Assembly: GCA_051162045.1 (NCBI GenBank)
Contig: JBISDI010000037.1
DNA length: 40,120 bases
Strand: one strand, 5' to 3'
Origin: Anaerozeibacter quisquiliarum
GTDB lineage: Bacteria; Bacillota; Clostridia; Christensenellales; Aristaeellaceae
Shown: positions 31,365 to 40,114 of the stretch, one piece after another
Position numbering within the stretch: position 1 is the first letter of the stretch
How the letters are laid out: each line of letters starts with the position of its first letter
Translations under genes and position numbers: made by a program
Notes under the pieces: model-generated
What the model saw: only the letters and a program-made list of their open reading frames with translations
What the model was told of the DNA's origin: nothing
The model's database searches: none

Positions 31365-32511
31365 GCGCGTCACGCTGCGCTTTCGCGGGCTGATGCTCGA
31401 GCGGTTCCTTTCGCGCGCGCTCGAGAGCGGCGTCGCCTTCGAGACCGTGCGCCGCCAGAGCGGCCGCGAAGCTACGCTGGTCACGGGCGCGGAGGGCTGC
31501 GATCGGCTGCTGAAGATCGCCGAGCGCTTCGCGCTCGACGTGGTCGTGCTCGAGCGCCGGGGCCTTGACGCGCTCTTGCGCCGGATGCTGCGCCGCGCCA
31601 CGCTGCCGCTCGCGCTCGCGCTGTGCGCCGCGCTGGCCCTTTCGTTTCTCAGCCGGCTGTGGATCGTCGACATCCGGCTGATCGACGGCACTTTTGACGA
31701 CGCGCCCATTCACCGCGCGCTCGAGGCCGTGGGGGTTACGCCCGGCACGCGCATGGACGCGATCGAGGCCAAGCGGTTGTCGCTTAACCTGATGGCCGAG
31801 GCTCCCGATTTCGCCTACATCGGCGCGCGCAAGCAGGGCGTACGGCTGCTGATCGAGGCCACGCGCGAGCTGCCCGCGCCCGACCTCTACAACCCGCGTG
31901 CCGCCCGCGACCTGGTGGCGGGGCGCGACGCGCTGCTCGTGTCGCTGGACGTGATGGCCGGCACCGCCGCCGCCGCGCCCGGCCAGGTGGTGCGCCGCGG
32001 CCAGGTGCTGGTGCGCGGCGAGGAGCGCGATAAGCGCGAAACCACGCGCGGCGTGTGCGCGCTGGGCGCGGCGCTGGGCCGCGCGTGGCTTACCGGCGTC
32101 GCCGAGCGCGCGCTTGTCGTCCCGACGCTTAAAGACACCGGCCGGCGCGAGCGCGCGAGCGAGCTGCGCATGCCGGGTTTTTCGCTGCCGCTTACCCGCG
32201 CGGACGGCTTTGCCGAGCAGCGCGTCGAGGTCGAACGCCTGCCGATCGGGGGGCTGGTGCTGCCGCTTCACATCGTGCGCACCAGCTTCATCGAGCAGGA
32301 GCGCCATGAGGTTTCGCTCGATCCCGAATCCGTCAAGGCCGAAATAACCAAAACTGCGCTCGCGGACGCGCTTTCACAGCTGCCGAGCGGCGTTTCGCCC
32401 GTTGACAAATGGGTAGATTATAGTATGATAGAGGGGGGAAGTGTCCGTGCGCGCGCCGTGGTCGAGATCAAGCTCAACATCGCCGTCGCGCGGGGAGCCC
32501 TAAGTCCATAA
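31357..32511 (+). CDS. yqfD: Sporulation protein YqfD
   Basis: 384 residues. One hydrophobic helix (~80-100, ATLPLALALCAALALSFLSRLWI) anchors a large outer domain with IVDIRLIDGTF, GVTPGTRMDAIEAKRLSLNLM and the stage-IV-type ending (RARAVVEIKLNIAV). YqfD is an engulfment-stage sporulation membrane protein in Bacillus. Its ATG overlaps the end of yqfC, so the two are translationally coupled. The last 110 bases hold a near-consensus promoter for phoH and the genes after it. Confidence 0.9.
   Translation: MAERVTLRFRGLMLERFLSRALESGVAFETVRRQSGREATLVTGAEGCDRLLKIAERFALDVVVLERRGLDALLRRMLRRATLPLALALCAALALSFLSRLWIVDIRLIDGTFDDAPIHRALEAVGVTPGTRMDAIEAKRLSLNLMAEAPDFAYIGARKQGVRLLIEATRELPAPDLYNPRAARDLVAGRDALLVSLDVMAGTAAAAPGQVVRRGQVLVRGEERDKRETTRGVCALGAALGRAWLTGVAERALVVPTLKDTGRRERASELRMPGFSLPLTRADGFAEQRVEVERLPIGGLVLPLHIVRTSFIEQERHEVSLDPESVKAEITKTALADALSQLPSGVSPVDKWVDYSMIEGGSVRARAVVEIKLNIAVARGALSP
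32402..32429 (+). promoter_or_regulatory. phoH: Promoter inside yqfD driving phoH and downstream genes
   Basis: TTGACA (32402-32407), a 16-base spacer and TATGAT (32424-32429), about 100 bases before the phoH start. It stands out as an AT-rich patch in very GC-rich coding DNA. It would let the housekeeping genes phoH to recO be expressed in vegetative cells, independently of the sporulation pair upstream. Confidence 0.65.
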
Positions 32512-32527
32512 AAACGGAGGAACCTGC

Positions 32528-33505
32528 TTGGAAACAACCGCCTACAAGACGACGCTGCGCCTCGATTCGCCCGACGAGTTCATCAACCTGTTCGGCCTGC
32601 GCGATGAAAACGTGGAGGTGCTCAAGAGCGAGCTGAACGTCGATCTGTTTATGCACGGCGACGAGATCGCCATCACCGGTGACGCTGAAAAGGCCGAGTT
32701 GTGCAAGACGGTGCTCACGCGCCTCCAACAGATCGTGGCGCGCGGCGAGCGCGTCGACCGCTCGCGCATCCGCTACGCGATCGAGCTGGCCTCGGAGGGC
32801 AATGCCGACCGCATCGACGAGATCATGCAGGGCGTAATCGCGATTACCTACCGCGGACGCCAGGTCAAGTGCAAGACGCTCGGCCAGAAGCAGTACGTGG
32901 ACGCGATGAAGAAGTATGGCTGCGTGTTCTCGGTCGGCCCGGCCGGCACCGGCAAGACCTATCTCGCGATCGCCATGGCCGTGGTGGCGCTCAAGAACAA
33001 GGACGTCGAGCGCCTGATCCTGACCCGGCCGGCCGTGGAGGCCGGCGAGAAGCTGGGCTTTTTGCCCGGCGATTTGCAGCAGAAGGTCGATCCCTATCTG
33101 CGCCCGCTGTACGACGCGCTGCACGAGCTGATGGGCGTCGAGGGTTATCAGCGCATGCTCGAGCGCGGCGCGATCGAGGTCGCGCCGCTGGCCTATATGC
33201 GCGGGCGCACGCTGAGCGACGCCTTCATCATATTGGACGAGGCGCAAAACACCACCAGCGAGCAGATGAAGATGTTCCTGACGCGCATGGGGCAAAACTC
33301 GCGCATGGTCATCACCGGCGACATCACCCAGGTCGATCTGCCGGGCGGCAAGACCAGCGGCCTGGTCGAGGCGCTCGAGGTGCTCAAGGGTGTCGATGGC
33401 ATCGGGATTGCGCACCTGACCCATCGCGACGTGGTGCGCCACGAGTTGGTGCAGGCCATCGTGCGCGCCTATGAAAAGCACAATCAACCTCAGAGGAGGC
33501 GCTGA
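32528..33505 (+). CDS. phoH: PhoH-family ATPase (PhoL)
   Basis: 325 residues. Walker A GPAGTGKT (137-144) and Walker B FIILDEAQN (~236) in a RecD/helicase-like PhoH domain, preceded by an N-terminal KH-like segment (~20-110). Thought to act in RNA metabolism, often beside ybeY as here. It starts with TTG 32528, eight bases after GGAGGAA; no ATG fits. Sits between yqfD and yqfF as in Bacillus. Confidence 0.94.
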   Translation: METTAYKTTLRLDSPDEFINLFGLRDENVEVLKSELNVDLFMHGDEIAITGDAEKAELCKTVLTRLQQIVARGERVDRSRIRYAIELASEGNADRIDEIMQGVIAITYRGRQVKCKTLGQKQYVDAMKKYGCVFSVGPAGTGKTYLAIAMAVVALKNKDVERLILTRPAVEAGEKLGFLPGDLQQKVDPYLRPLYDALHELMGVEGYQRMLERGAIEVAPLAYMRGRTLSDAFIILDEAQNTTSEQMKMFLTRMGQNSRMVITGDITQVDLPGGKTSGLVEALEVLKGVDGIGIAHLTHRDVVRHELVQAIVRAYEKHNQPQRRR

Positions 33506-33547
33506 TCCCCATTCTTCTCCTTGCAGGGGAATGGGAAGGAACATGTT

Positions 33548-35698
33548 ATGAACTTCTTGAAAAAGCTCAACCCCGCGCTGACCGCGATCCTGATTGCGGC
33601 GGCATCCTTTGTGCTGCTGTTCATCATGCTGGCGGCCACGATCACCCCCAAGCGCTACGACATCCGCGCGGGCGAGGTGTCCTCGATCACGATCACCGCT
33701 TCGAAGGACGTGGAGGACGCGCTGTCCACGCGCCGGCTGGTCGAGGCCGCCGCGCGCGCCGTGCAGAACTCCTACGTCAGCGACGCGCAGGTACAGCCCG
33801 CCGTGCAGGCCGCGCTGCAGGACGGCTTTGCCCGGCTGCTCTCCTACCGCTCGCGCACCGAGGCCATGCCCGAGGGCGAGCCGACCTCTGAAGCGCAGCG
33901 GCTGGAAGCGCGCGGCGCGCTGGGCGTTAAGGACGCCGCGGCCGCGGCGATCGACGCGCTGGTACACATAGAGCCGTCCACGCTGTCCGCGCTCTATCAG
34001 CGCACCTTTGCGCTGGTGCGCGAGACGCTGAGCGCCCAGTTGGCCGAGGGGCAGGAGGAGGAATCGATCCAGAAGATCCGGCGCGACCTGATGATCGAGG
34101 ACTTCGACGACGGGGCCGTCGCGATCGCCGAGGCGCTGGTACGCAGCACCATCGCGCCCAACATGCTGCTCGACGAGCACACCACCGAGCTCAACCGCCA
34201 AAAGGCAATCGCCGAGGTGGAGCCGGTCGTCTACAAGAAGGGGCAGAACATCGTGCGCGCGGGCGAGGTGGTGACCGAAAGTCAAATTCAAATGCTCGAC
34301 GACCTGGGCATGCTCAAGGACAAGAAGGTCGATCTGACGCTGTACCTGGGGCTGGGTACGCTGCTTGCGCTGCTTTTCGCCACGGTGCTGTTCCATTTGT
34401 ACGGCTTCACGCGCGAGCGGCGACGCCGCGACATGCGCGCGGCGTCGCTGCTCGCGCTGATCGCGGTGGCGACCGTCGCGCTGTGCATGCTGGTGCGCCC
34501 GATCAGTCCCTATCTGATGCCGGTATCGCTCGGGGCCATGCTGACGACGCTCTTGGTCAGCCCCTCGCTCGCGATCGTGGTCAACCTGGCGCTGTCGGTG
34601 CTGTCGGGGCTGCTCGCGCAGGCGGAGGGCTCGGCGTTCACGTCGGCCATGTCCACGCTGATGCTGACCTCGATCGTGTCGGGCTCGCTGTGCGTGCCGC
34701 TGATTAAGCGTCGGCCGCAGCGCCTGACCATCTTGCTCGCGGGCATGCTGGTCGCCTCCAGCAACATGCTGACCACGCTGGCGCTGGGTTTGATCGGCAG
34801 CGCCAGCCAGTCGGCCGCGCTCAACAACGCGCTGTGGGCGGGCGTGAGCGGGGTGCTGAGCGCGGCGCTGTGCCTGCTTTTGCAGCTGGCCTTCGAGTAC
34901 CTGTTCAACCTGGTCACGCCGAGCAAGCTGATGGAGCTGTCCAGCCCCAACCAGCCGCTGCTCAGGCGCTTGCTGCTCGAAGCGCCCGGCACCTACCACC
35001 ACTCGATCCTGGTGGCCAACTTGGCCGAGGCCGCGGCCAACGCGGTGGGGGCCGATGGGCTGCTGGCCCGCGTGGGCGCCTACTACCACGACGTGGGCAA
35101 GCTCAAGCGTCCGCTGTACTTCAAGGAAAACCAGCTGCTGGACAACCCGCACGACCGCACCGACCCGCGCGTATCCACCGCCATCCTGACCGCGCACCCG
35201 CGCGACGGCGTCGAGATGGGCGCGCGCGCGCGATTGCCCCAGGCGGTACTGGACATCATCGCCCAGCACCACGGCGACACGCCCGTGCTGTTCTTCTACG
35301 ACAAGGCGGTCAAGCAGGGCGGCGAGGTGGACTTGGACGGCTTCCGCTACGACTGCCCCCGCCCCACCTCGCGCGAGGCCGGAATCGTAATGCTGGCCGA
35401 CACGGTGGAGGCCGCGGCGCGCGCGGTGCCCGACCCCACGCCCGAGAAGATCGGCGCGCTGATCCGGCGGCTGGCGCGCTCCAAGATGGAGGACGGCCAG
35501 CTCGACGAATGCCCGCTGACCTTCGCCGACATCAGCAAGGTGGTAAGCGCGTTCGTGACCGTGCTGATCGGTGTCTACCACGAGCGCGTGGAATACCCGG
35601 ACATCACCTTGCCCGATCGCAAGCAGGAATCCATGCCTCAGCCCGAGCATGCCGTGCAAGTGGCCGGGGAAGTCGCGCAGGTCCAACATGCTGATTGA
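33548..35698 (+). CDS. yqfF: 7TM-HD phosphohydrolase YqfF/PgpH (cyclic-di-AMP hydrolase family)
   Basis: 716 residues. N-terminal helix (~13-33), an extracellular 7TMR-HDED domain (~40-265), seven membrane helices (~270-460), then a cytoplasmic HD domain with APGTYHHSILVANLAE, YYHDVGK (~513) and IAQHHGDT. PgpH of Listeria degrades cyclic-di-AMP, and the same role is likely here. ATG 33548 has GGAAGGAAC upstream. Its last 11 bases overlap the start of ybeY. Confidence 0.94.
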   Translation: MNFLKKLNPALTAILIAAASFVLLFIMLAATITPKRYDIRAGEVSSITITASKDVEDALSTRRLVEAAARAVQNSYVSDAQVQPAVQAALQDGFARLLSYRSRTEAMPEGEPTSEAQRLEARGALGVKDAAAAAIDALVHIEPSTLSALYQRTFALVRETLSAQLAEGQEEESIQKIRRDLMIEDFDDGAVAIAEALVRSTIAPNMLLDEHTTELNRQKAIAEVEPVVYKKGQNIVRAGEVVTESQIQMLDDLGMLKDKKVDLTLYLGLGTLLALLFATVLFHLYGFTRERRRRDMRAASLLALIAVATVALCMLVRPISPYLMPVSLGAMLTTLLVSPSLAIVVNLALSVLSGLLAQAEGSAFTSAMSTLMLTSIVSGSLCVPLIKRRPQRLTILLAGMLVASSNMLTTLALGLIGSASQSAALNNALWAGVSGVLSAALCLLLQLAFEYLFNLVTPSKLMELSSPNQPLLRRLLLEAPGTYHHSILVANLAEAAANAVGADGLLARVGAYYHDVGKLKRPLYFKENQLLDNPHDRTDPRVSTAILTAHPRDGVEMGARARLPQAVLDIIAQHHGDTPVLFFYDKAVKQGGEVDLDGFRYDCPRPTSREAGIVMLADTVEAAARAVPDPTPEKIGALIRRLARSKMEDGQLDECPLTFADISKVVSAFVTVLIGVYHERVEYPDITLPDRKQESMPQPEHAVQVAGEVAQVQHAD

Positions 35699-36584
35699 AT
35701 TGACGGTCGAGGTGTCGGGCGCGCCCGAGGATATCGGACAACTGCTGGACGATGTGGCGGCCGCCTGCTGCCGGGCCGAGGGGATCGAGCCCTGCGGAGC
35801 CGCCGGGCGGTTGGTGGACGACCGGACGATCCACGAAGTCAACCGCGCCTTTCGCGGCATCGACCGCCCGACCGACGTGCTGAGCTTCCCCTCGGTCGCC
35901 TATCCGCGCGGGCGCACCGCGCGCGATTGCCGGAAGCTGTTTCGGCGCGAGCGCAATCCGGAGACCGGCCGCGTACACCTCGGCGACTTCATGATCTCGC
36001 TCGAGCGCGCCCAGGCGCAGGCGCACAGCTTTGGCCACAGCCTGGCGCGCGAGCTCGCCTACCTGACCGCGCACTCGATGTTCCACCTGATGGGCTATGA
36101 CCATGAGGACGAGGGCGAGCGCGCCGCGATGCGCGCGCTCGAGGAACGCGCCTTGAATGACCTGAATCTGACTCGAGAGAGAGGGGCCAACATGTGCGAC
36201 CAGGAACTGTTTGAGCGGGCCGTGCGGGCGCTCGGCAACGCCTACGTGCCTTATTCCCACTACCCCGTGGGGGCCTCGCTGCTCACCGCGGACGGGCGCG
36301 TTTTCGACGGCTGCAATGTGGAAAACGCCTCCTACGGCGCGACGATCTGCGCCGAGCGCACGGCGGTCGCCAGCGCCGTTTGCCAGGGCGCAAAGAACTT
36401 CACCGCGATCGCGATCGCCGGCGCGCGCGATCAATCCTGGCCCTGCGGCATCTGCCGGCAGGTGCTGCGCGAGTTCGCGCCCGACATTCGCGTGATCTGC
36501 GGCAACGCCGAAACCGGTCGGTACGACGTGACGACGCTGCACGAATTGCTGCCCCACTCGTTCGGACCGGAAAACCTGGCGTAG
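35688..36584 (+). CDS. ybeY: Endoribonuclease YbeY fused in frame to cytidine deaminase
   Basis: 298 residues in one open frame. Residues 1-~163 are YbeY, the zinc RNase of 16S rRNA maturation and ribosome quality control. They carry NRAFRGIDRPTDVLSFP, HLGDFMIS and the zinc motif AHSMFHLMGYDHEDEGE (H129, H133, H139). The usual YbeY ending (ALEERALNDLNLT) runs on without a stop through RERGAN into a complete cytidine deaminase (169-298). The codon at 36174-36176 is CGA; a single C-to-T change would make TGA where YbeY normally ends. A good ribosome site before ATG 36192 suggests the deaminase is also made separately. dgkA, which lies between these genes in Bacillus, is absent. Confidence 0.85.
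   Translation: MLIELTVEVSGAPEDIGQLLDDVAAACCRAEGIEPCGAAGRLVDDRTIHEVNRAFRGIDRPTDVLSFPSVAYPRGRTARDCRKLFRRERNPETGRVHLGDFMISLERAQAQAHSFGHSLARELAYLTAHSMFHLMGYDHEDEGERAAMRALEERALNDLNLTRERGANMCDQELFERAVRALGNAYVPYSHYPVGASLLTADGRVFDGCNVENASYGATICAERTAVASAVCQGAKNFTAIAIAGARDQSWPCGICRQVLREFAPDIRVICGNAETGRYDVTTLHELLPHSFGPENLA
36192..36584 (+). CDS. cdd: Cytidine deaminase (possible independent internal start)
   Basis: 130 residues from ATG 36192, the usual length of Cdd. Deaminates cytidine and deoxycytidine for pyrimidine salvage. YVPYSHYPVGASLLTADGRVFDGCNVENASYGATICAERTA carries the first zinc cysteine and the catalytic Glu. PCGICRQVLREF carries the other two cysteines. GAGAGAGAGGGG (36175-36186) stands five bases before the ATG, as for a separately translated gene. 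The same frame is open upstream into ybeY (see 35688-36584). Confidence 0.88.
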   Translation: MCDQELFERAVRALGNAYVPYSHYPVGASLLTADGRVFDGCNVENASYGATICAERTAVASAVCQGAKNFTAIAIAGARDQSWPCGICRQVLREFAPDIRVICGNAETGRYDVTTLHELLPHSFGPENLA

Positions 36585-36640
36585 GGGCGACCTCATGTCA
36601 CCCCTGCGAGCAACGAAAAACCCCTGGAGGAGGCTGCCCC

Positions 36641-37525
36641 TTGAGCAATTTTCATTCCGGATTCGTGGCCATTCTCGGCCGTCCCAATGTCGGCAAGTCC
36701 AGCCTGATGAACGCGTTCGTCGGCGAGAAGGTGGCGATCGTGTCCGACCGCCCGCAGACCACGCGCAACAAGATCATGGGCGTGGCGAGCACAGACGGCT
36801 GGCAGATCGTGTTCGTCGACACGCCGGGGCTGCACAAGCCGCGCACCAAGCTCGGCGAGTATATGGTCAAGAGCGCGAACAGCGCGCGCGAGGGCGTGGA
36901 CGCGGTGCTGGTGGTGGTGGACGCGCAGCATGTCGGCGAGGGCGACCGGGCCATCCTGCGCGATGTCGGGCAGATGCGCTGCCCCAAGTTCCTGGCCGTC
37001 AACAAGGTGGACCTGGTGGGGCCCGAGCAACTGCTGCCTACGCTCGCGTCGCTCAAGGACGCCGGGTTCGACCCGATCGTCCCGGTGTCGGCGATGCGCG
37101 GCGACAACCTCGAAACGCTGCTGGGGGCGCTGGCCGCCGCCATGCCTGAAGGCCCGCGCTACTTCCCCGACGACATGATTACCGACCAGCCCGAGCGCAT
37201 CATCTGCGCGGAGATCATCCGCGAAAAGGCGCTGGACAACCTGCGCGAGGAGATCCCGCACGGCGTGGGCGTGGAGATGCTCTCGATTGAGAAGCTGTCT
37301 GATACGCTGACCGAGATCCACGCCGATCTGTACTGCGAGCGCGCGTCGCACAAGTCGATCATCATCGGCCGGCAGGGCGCGATGCTGGGCAGGATCGGCG
37401 CGCAGGCACGCGTCGATATTGAACGGCTGCTGGGCACGAAGGTCATGCTCAAGTTGTGGGTCAAGGTGCGCGAGAACTGGCGCAACCGCCAGAGCGACCT
37501 GCGCGCGCTTGGGTACGAAGACTAA
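36641..37525 (+). CDS. era: GTPase Era
   Basis: 294 residues. Ribosome-assembly GTPase acting on the 3' end of 16S rRNA. P-loop GRPNVGKSS (13-21), switch PQTTRNKIMG, DTPGLHKP (60-67), NKVD, and a C-terminal KH domain with IIGRQGAMLGRIG. Begins with TTG 36641, eight bases after GGAGGAGG; the open frame extends further back but has no suitable start. Its TAA stop overlaps the ATG of recO. Confidence 0.95.
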   Translation: MSNFHSGFVAILGRPNVGKSSLMNAFVGEKVAIVSDRPQTTRNKIMGVASTDGWQIVFVDTPGLHKPRTKLGEYMVKSANSAREGVDAVLVVVDAQHVGEGDRAILRDVGQMRCPKFLAVNKVDLVGPEQLLPTLASLKDAGFDPIVPVSAMRGDNLETLLGALAAAMPEGPRYFPDDMITDQPERIICAEIIREKALDNLREEIPHGVGVEMLSIEKLSDTLTEIHADLYCERASHKSIIIGRQGAMLGRIGAQARVDIERLLGTKVMLKLWVKVRENWRNRQSDLRALGYED

Positions 37526-38259
37526 TGATTGTCACCAAGGCGCTGGTGCTCAATCGCAGCGACTGGCGCGACTACGACCGCATCGTTACGCTGCTCTCGC
37601 CGACGCTCGGGCGGGTGGACGCGGTCGCGCGCGGCTGCCGCAAGCCCAAGTCGCCGCTGATGAACGCCGCGGAGCGCTTCGCGGCGGGCGAGTTCATGCT
37701 CGTGGAGGCACACGGCCGGTACACGATCACCGGCTGCGAGATCACCGAGAGCTTCTATCCGCTGCGCGGCGATCTCGACAAGCTGACCGCGGGCGCGTAC
37801 CTGCTGCACCTGCTGCTGCAGGCGGCGCTGCCCGGCCAGCCGAGCGAGCCGCTGTTCCTGCTGGCGCTCAAGGCGCTGACGTTTTTGAGCTACGGAGAAT
37901 TGCCCGCGTTCGTGGTGGTGGCGGCGTTCGAGCTGCACTACCTGTTTCTGTGCGGCCAGGCCCCCCGCGTCGACAGTTGCGTCGTCTGCGGCCGCGCGTT
38001 TGATGGGGAGAAGGCGCGCTTCGACGTGCGGCTGGGCGGCGCGGCCTGTTTGAACTGCCCCTCGACCGGCAAGGCCCTGTCGCACGGCGCGCGGCGCATC
38101 TTGCTGCGCGTGCCGCGCACCCGCTTCGAGGCGATCGACAAGCTGCCCGGCCACCCCGATATAGCGGAAGCCGCCGCCCACGCGCGCCGCTTCATGCGGG
38201 AGCGCATGGACACGCCGCCCAGACAGTGGCCGCCGCTGCCGGGCGCAAATATGGTGTAA
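37525..38259 (+). CDS. recO: DNA repair protein RecO
   Basis: 244 residues. Mediator of RecA loading in the RecFOR pathway. N-terminal OB fold (VTKALVLNRSDWRDYDRIVTLLSPTLGRVDAVARGCRKPKSPL), a helical centre (YLLHLLLQAAL, FELHYLFLCG) and a four-cysteine zinc site (CVVC, then CLNC ~172). The start ATG shares TAATG with the era stop. It ends the conserved block; a hairpin follows. Confidence 0.93.
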   Translation: MIVTKALVLNRSDWRDYDRIVTLLSPTLGRVDAVARGCRKPKSPLMNAAERFAAGEFMLVEAHGRYTITGCEITESFYPLRGDLDKLTAGAYLLHLLLQAALPGQPSEPLFLLALKALTFLSYGELPAFVVVAAFELHYLFLCGQAPRVDSCVVCGRAFDGEKARFDVRLGGAACLNCPSTGKALSHGARRILLRVPRTRFEAIDKLPGHPDIAEAAAHARRFMRERMDTPPRQWPPLPGANMV

Positions 38260-38263
38260 CGAT

Positions 38264-38298
38264 CGAGCCGCCGGGTGATTGATTCACCCGGCGGCTCG
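38264..38298 (+). terminator. Shared hairpin between convergent recO and transketolase genes
   Basis: A perfect 15-bp stem CGAGCCGCCGGGTGA / TCACCCGGCGGCTCG with a 5-base loop, in the 44-base gap between converging genes. The T tracts are weak on both sides, so it is probably a bidirectional terminator of moderate strength. Confidence 0.65.
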
Positions 38299-38303
38299 AG
38301 GGG

Positions 38304-39272
38304 TTATCGGACGAGCAGTTTGCGAGACAGGGCGTTGCGGGCTTTTTTCAGGATGCGCTCCGCCGTGAGGCCGAAGCGCTGCTGCAGGTAGTCCTGGGGG
38401 CCGACCTCGCCGAATTCGTCTTCCACGGCCACGTATTCGATGGGCGCGGGGTGTTTCGCGGCGAGGGTTTCGCTGACGGCGGCGTAGAGGCCGCCGACCT
38501 TGCTGTGGTTTTCGCAGGTAACCACCGCGGAGGTCTTCGAAACCGAGGCGATCAGGGCGTCTTCGTCGAGCGGCTTCACGGTGAACATGTCGAGCACCTG
38601 CGCGTGAATGCCCTCCCTCTCGAGCGCCTGCGCGGCCACGAGCGCCTCGCCCACCATCAGACCGCAGGCGACAATCGTGAGATCCGACCCTTCCGTCAGC
38701 GCGACCGCCCTGCCGATGGGCAGGTGCGCGCCGTCCGCGTACACGCGGAGGCTGTTCTTGCGGCCTACGCGTATGTACTTGACGCCGGGGCGGGCCAGGC
38801 ATTGGGGCAGTACGCTTTCGAGCATCGCGGTGTCGGTGATGTCGATGACCGTCGAGCCGGGCAGCGCGCGATAGAGCGCCATATCCTCAAAGGGCATGTG
38901 GGTGCCGCCGTTGAACGCGGCGCAGACGCCGGGATCGGTGCCGATGACCGTGATGTCGTTGCCCGCGTAGCCGGCGGACAGGAACACCTGGTCGAAGCAG
39001 CGACGCGACGCGAACGGCCCGAACGAATGGGCGATGGGCGTAAAGCCCGCCGCCGCCAGCCCGGCCGCCACGCCGATCATGTTGGCCTCGGCGATGCCGC
39101 ACTGGATCGCGCGGTCGGGGTGCTTGGCCGAATAGCCGGCGGTGCCGATGCAGCTCATGAGGTCGGCGTCCAGGTAGATGGCGTTCGGGTCACTGTCCAA
39201 GAGGCCTGTGATGGTTGCGCCCAGCACATCCTTGAACGCCCGCTTGTCCATTTCTCCGTTGAATGCGATCAT
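38304..39272 (-). CDS. Transketolase, C-terminal subunit
   Basis: 322 residues. Pyrimidine-binding half of a split transketolase of the pentose phosphate pathway: YLDADLMSCIG, FDQVFLSAGYAG, CGIAEANMIGVAAGLAAAGFTPIAHSFGPFASRR (with the catalytic-helper Glu), then the transketolase C domain with DMFTVKPLDEDAL and VTCENHSKVGGLYAAV. ATG 39272 overlaps the stop of the N-terminal subunit (ATGA), so the halves are made together. Split transketolases are common in Clostridia, often with pentose or other sugar catabolism. Confidence 0.92.
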   Translation of the reverse strand: MIAFNGEMDKRAFKDVLGATITGLLDSDPNAIYLDADLMSCIGTAGYSAKHPDRAIQCGIAEANMIGVAAGLAAAGFTPIAHSFGPFASRRCFDQVFLSAGYAGNDITVIGTDPGVCAAFNGGTHMPFEDMALYRALPGSTVIDITDTAMLESVLPQCLARPGVKYIRVGRKNSLRVYADGAHLPIGRAVALTEGSDLTIVACGLMVGEALVAAQALEREGIHAQVLDMFTVKPLDEDALIASVSKTSAVVTCENHSKVGGLYAAVSETLAAKHPAPIEYVAVEDEFGEVGPQDYLQQRFGLTAERILKKARNALSRKLLVR

Positions 39273-40114
39273 GCGTCCTCGCCCCCTTCCAGCGCCGCGA
39301 GCTGCGCGCGCAGGCCGGCAAGCCAGCGGTCGCAGATCTCGGGCGAAACGTTCATCGAGTGGTTGGCCCCCGTCTCCTCCACCTCGCGGATGCCCGCCCC
39401 CTTGACGCCGTCGATCACAATCGCGTGGGGCGCAGGGCCTTCCGCGTCGCAGCGCGCGATCGCGGCGCGCAGCGCGGCGATGTCGGAACCGGGCACGGTC
39501 TGGGCGTGGAAGCCGAAGGCGGCGAACTTCCGCTCGATGTCAAACGGCTTCATGATGGCCTCGCAGGGGCCGTCCAACTGCTTCTTGTTGTCGTCGATGA
39601 ACCAGATCATGCTGCCCAGGCCCTTCGACGCCGCGAACATCGCCGCCTCCCACACCTGGCCTTCGTTGAGCTCGCCGTCGCCGACGATCAGGTAGGTTCG
39701 GCTGGGGCGGCCCTTGAGCCTGTCGCCCAGCGCCATGCCCGCCGCCAGCGACGTGCCCTGGCCGAGCGAGCCGGTGGTCATGTCGACGCCGGGCAGCCTG
39801 CGGTCGCAGTGGCTGGGCAGGCGGGTGCCGGGCTGGTTGAGCGTCTTGATGTCGTCGTAGGGGAAGAAACCCTGGATGGCGAGCGCGGCGTACACCGCCG
39901 GGCCGGCGTGGCCCTTCGAGCACACCAGTTTATCGCGCTCGGGCCAACGGGGTTCGTCCGGGCGGTAACGCATCACGTCGCCGTAGAGCACGGCCAGCAG
40001 GTCGCACACGCTGAGCGAGCCGCCCACGTGGCCAAAGCCGCGCGCCTTGAACGCCTCCACCGTGCCGATGCGAATGCGCGTCGCCAGCGCCTTGAGTTGT
40101 CGGTCGGTTTTCAT
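39269..40114 (-). CDS. Transketolase, N-terminal subunit
   Basis: 281 residues. Thiamine-diphosphate-binding half: GHVGGSLSVCDLLAVLY, KLVCSKGHAGPAVYAAL, VDMTTGSLGQGTSLAAGMALG and the cofactor/metal motif GDGELNEGQVWEA with a downstream FIDDNKKQLDG Asn. ATG 40114 is six bases from the right edge, so its ribosome site and promoter lie outside the window. The frame looks complete from the normal N-terminus (MKTDRQLKALATRIRI). Confidence 0.92.
   Translation of the reverse strand: MKTDRQLKALATRIRIGTVEAFKARGFGHVGGSLSVCDLLAVLYGDVMRYRPDEPRWPERDKLVCSKGHAGPAVYAALAIQGFFPYDDIKTLNQPGTRLPSHCDRRLPGVDMTTGSLGQGTSLAAGMALGDRLKGRPSRTYLIVGDGELNEGQVWEAAMFAASKGLGSMIWFIDDNKKQLDGPCEAIMKPFDIERKFAAFGFHAQTVPGSDIAALRAAIARCDAEGPAPHAIVIDGVKGAGIREVEETGANHSMNVSPEICDRWLAGLRAQLAALEGGEDA

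Noticed and set aside
32474..35860. Very long minus-strand open frame opposite phoH-yqfF (1128 codons)
   Set aside because: Its translation is rich in Arg, His, Gln and Gly with no domain, and it lies fully opposite well-recognised genes. It is a by-product of high GC.
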